Below, piece by piece: positions 62,985 to 64,000 of a stretch of DNA of 64,000 nt. Positions within the stretch are counted from its first letter, which is position 1; every line of letters starts with the position of its first letter. Position numbers and translations under genes: made by a program. A model generated the notes under the pieces. The model did no database searches, was not told the DNA's origin, and saw only the letters and a program-made list of their open reading frames with translations. The stretch is from Sinonovacula constricta (lineage: Eukaryota; Mollusca; Bivalvia; Cardiida; Solecurtidae): contig CM017557.1 of the NCBI GenBank assembly GCA_007844125.1, positions 66,921,758 through 66,985,757 of the forward strand, given 5' to 3'.

Positions 62985-63990
62985 AGTGATGTTTTTTGGT
63001 TATGTTTATGGGGTTGTGACATCATTGCTGCTGTTATTTTTTTTATTATTTTGTTTGTTATTGTGATACTACTGATTGATGAAAGTGATGATGCTGATTA
63101 TGTCGCTTTGGTTTAAGATGCTGGTGATGCTGATGTAAGTTATGGTAATAATAATGGTGACTTTTATGTGTTGTTGCTCCCTGTAATGATAATGTCATTA
63201 TAATGTATGATAATGAAGATTATGTTTGGCAGGATGGTTTTAGAGCTTTTAAAGATTAAAAGTGATTTCTTGAGGCTGATGTTTGTGATGCTTTTTTGAT
63301 TTAATGGTATCTTGGTGATAGGGGTGATAATGATGATGATGATGATGTTGTGATTTCTTGAGGGTGATGTTGGTGATGCTAGAATTGGTAATAAATGGCA
63401 TCGTGGTGATGCAGGTTATGACGATGATGGTGATGATGTGATGATGTGATTGATTAGGAAAAAGATGATAATGTTATGTTGTTGTTGATGTAGTTGTAGT
63501 TGAAAGATTTATAGGTGATGCTGTTGTTTATTATGGCAATTATTATTATGGTGATGATTATTATAGTCTTGGTTATTATATTGTTGTAATGTTTTTGTTA
63601 ATGACAATAATGTTATATGATGATGCTGGTGAGGATGGTGATATTGATGATGTTGATGCTGCTGCTGCTGTTGATAATGGTGATGACATTGATGATGGTT
63701 TTGAAGAGGAGGAGGAAGTTAATTACTATGTTGTTGATCATGTAAATAAAGTTATCTTTTATGAAAATGGCTGATTCATATTTTTGTTGCTGCTCCTTTC
63801 ATTAATAATGATGACGATGATGATGACTGACATTAGTTATTTGTTGTTGATGATGATGATTATAATGATAATTGTCTATGATAAGGATATGATGAAGAGG
63901 AGGAGGATATTAATGGGGATGTTGGTTTTGTGAACAATGGTGCAGTTCAGTTAATGAAGACAGCATGGTGATAATATAGATGCTACCTCT
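62985..63990. repeat. GAT/GTT-rich simple-repeat tract
   Basis: About 1 kb of imperfect GATGATGAT, GTTGTTG and TTATTATGG runs on the + strand with purine/T bias. The 61-codon Asp-rich frame at 63589-63774 is explained by the repeat and is not called as a gene. The tract continues to the window edge. Confidence 0.8.
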
Positions 63991-64000
63991 ATTGCTGGAT

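Noticed and set aside
63589..63774. Asp-rich 61-codon ORF
   Set aside because: Explained entirely by the GAT-rich simple repeat.

Overview
The window is nuclear DNA from an invertebrate animal, most likely a bivalve or other mollusc. The base composition is AT-rich, genes are split by many short GT-AG introns, intergenic and intronic DNA is full of tRNA-derived SINE copies and short inverted-repeat elements, and the proteins match animal orthologues closely throughout. The species cannot be named from the sequence alone.

Layout. (1) 1-2000: the last two coding exons of a KCTD3/SHKBP1-family gene on the + strand; its 5' part lies outside the window. (2) 2000-11070: about 9 kb with no gene I can support, holding SINE copies and a short hAT-like element. 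(3) 11073-26391: complete SRP54 gene on the - strand, 14 coding exons, 507 residues. (4) 26392-29990: intergenic, one SINE. (5) 29991-44731: complete COG2 gene on the - strand, 18 coding exons, 742 residues. (6) 44732-45705: a 974-bp divergent spacer between COG2 and RRP36. (7) 45706-54334: complete RRP36 gene on the + strand, 9 coding exons, 451 residues, including a 16-nt microexon and one probable GC-AG intron. (8) 55175-60667: complete mitochondrial ribosomal protein L11 gene on the - strand, 4 exons, 193 residues, tail-to-tail with RRP36. (9) 60700-64000: no gene; a 1.2-kb 45-bp minisatellite followed by about 1 kb of GAT-rich DNA.

The genes are unlinked housekeeping functions: co-translational ER targeting (SRP54), Golgi vesicle tethering (COG2), pre-18S rRNA processing (RRP36) and mitochondrial translation (MRPL11). 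I reconstructed exon boundaries by hand. Reading phase closes across every junction in the four complete genes, and final lengths are close to the human proteins except for RRP36, whose acidic N-terminus is longer.

The most unusual observation is structural. In two neighbouring genes a tandem repeat has grown across a 3' splice junction, copying intron end plus exon start. RRP36 exon 6 is preceded by seven extra 83-bp copies, each with a branch-point-like sequence, an AG acceptor and the start of the exon; six of them also carry an in-frame stop and a GT donor-like site. COG2 exon 12 is preceded by about six 30-bp copies of its own acceptor region, four of which keep an AG. I know of no name for such an arrangement; whether it affects splicing needs RNA data.
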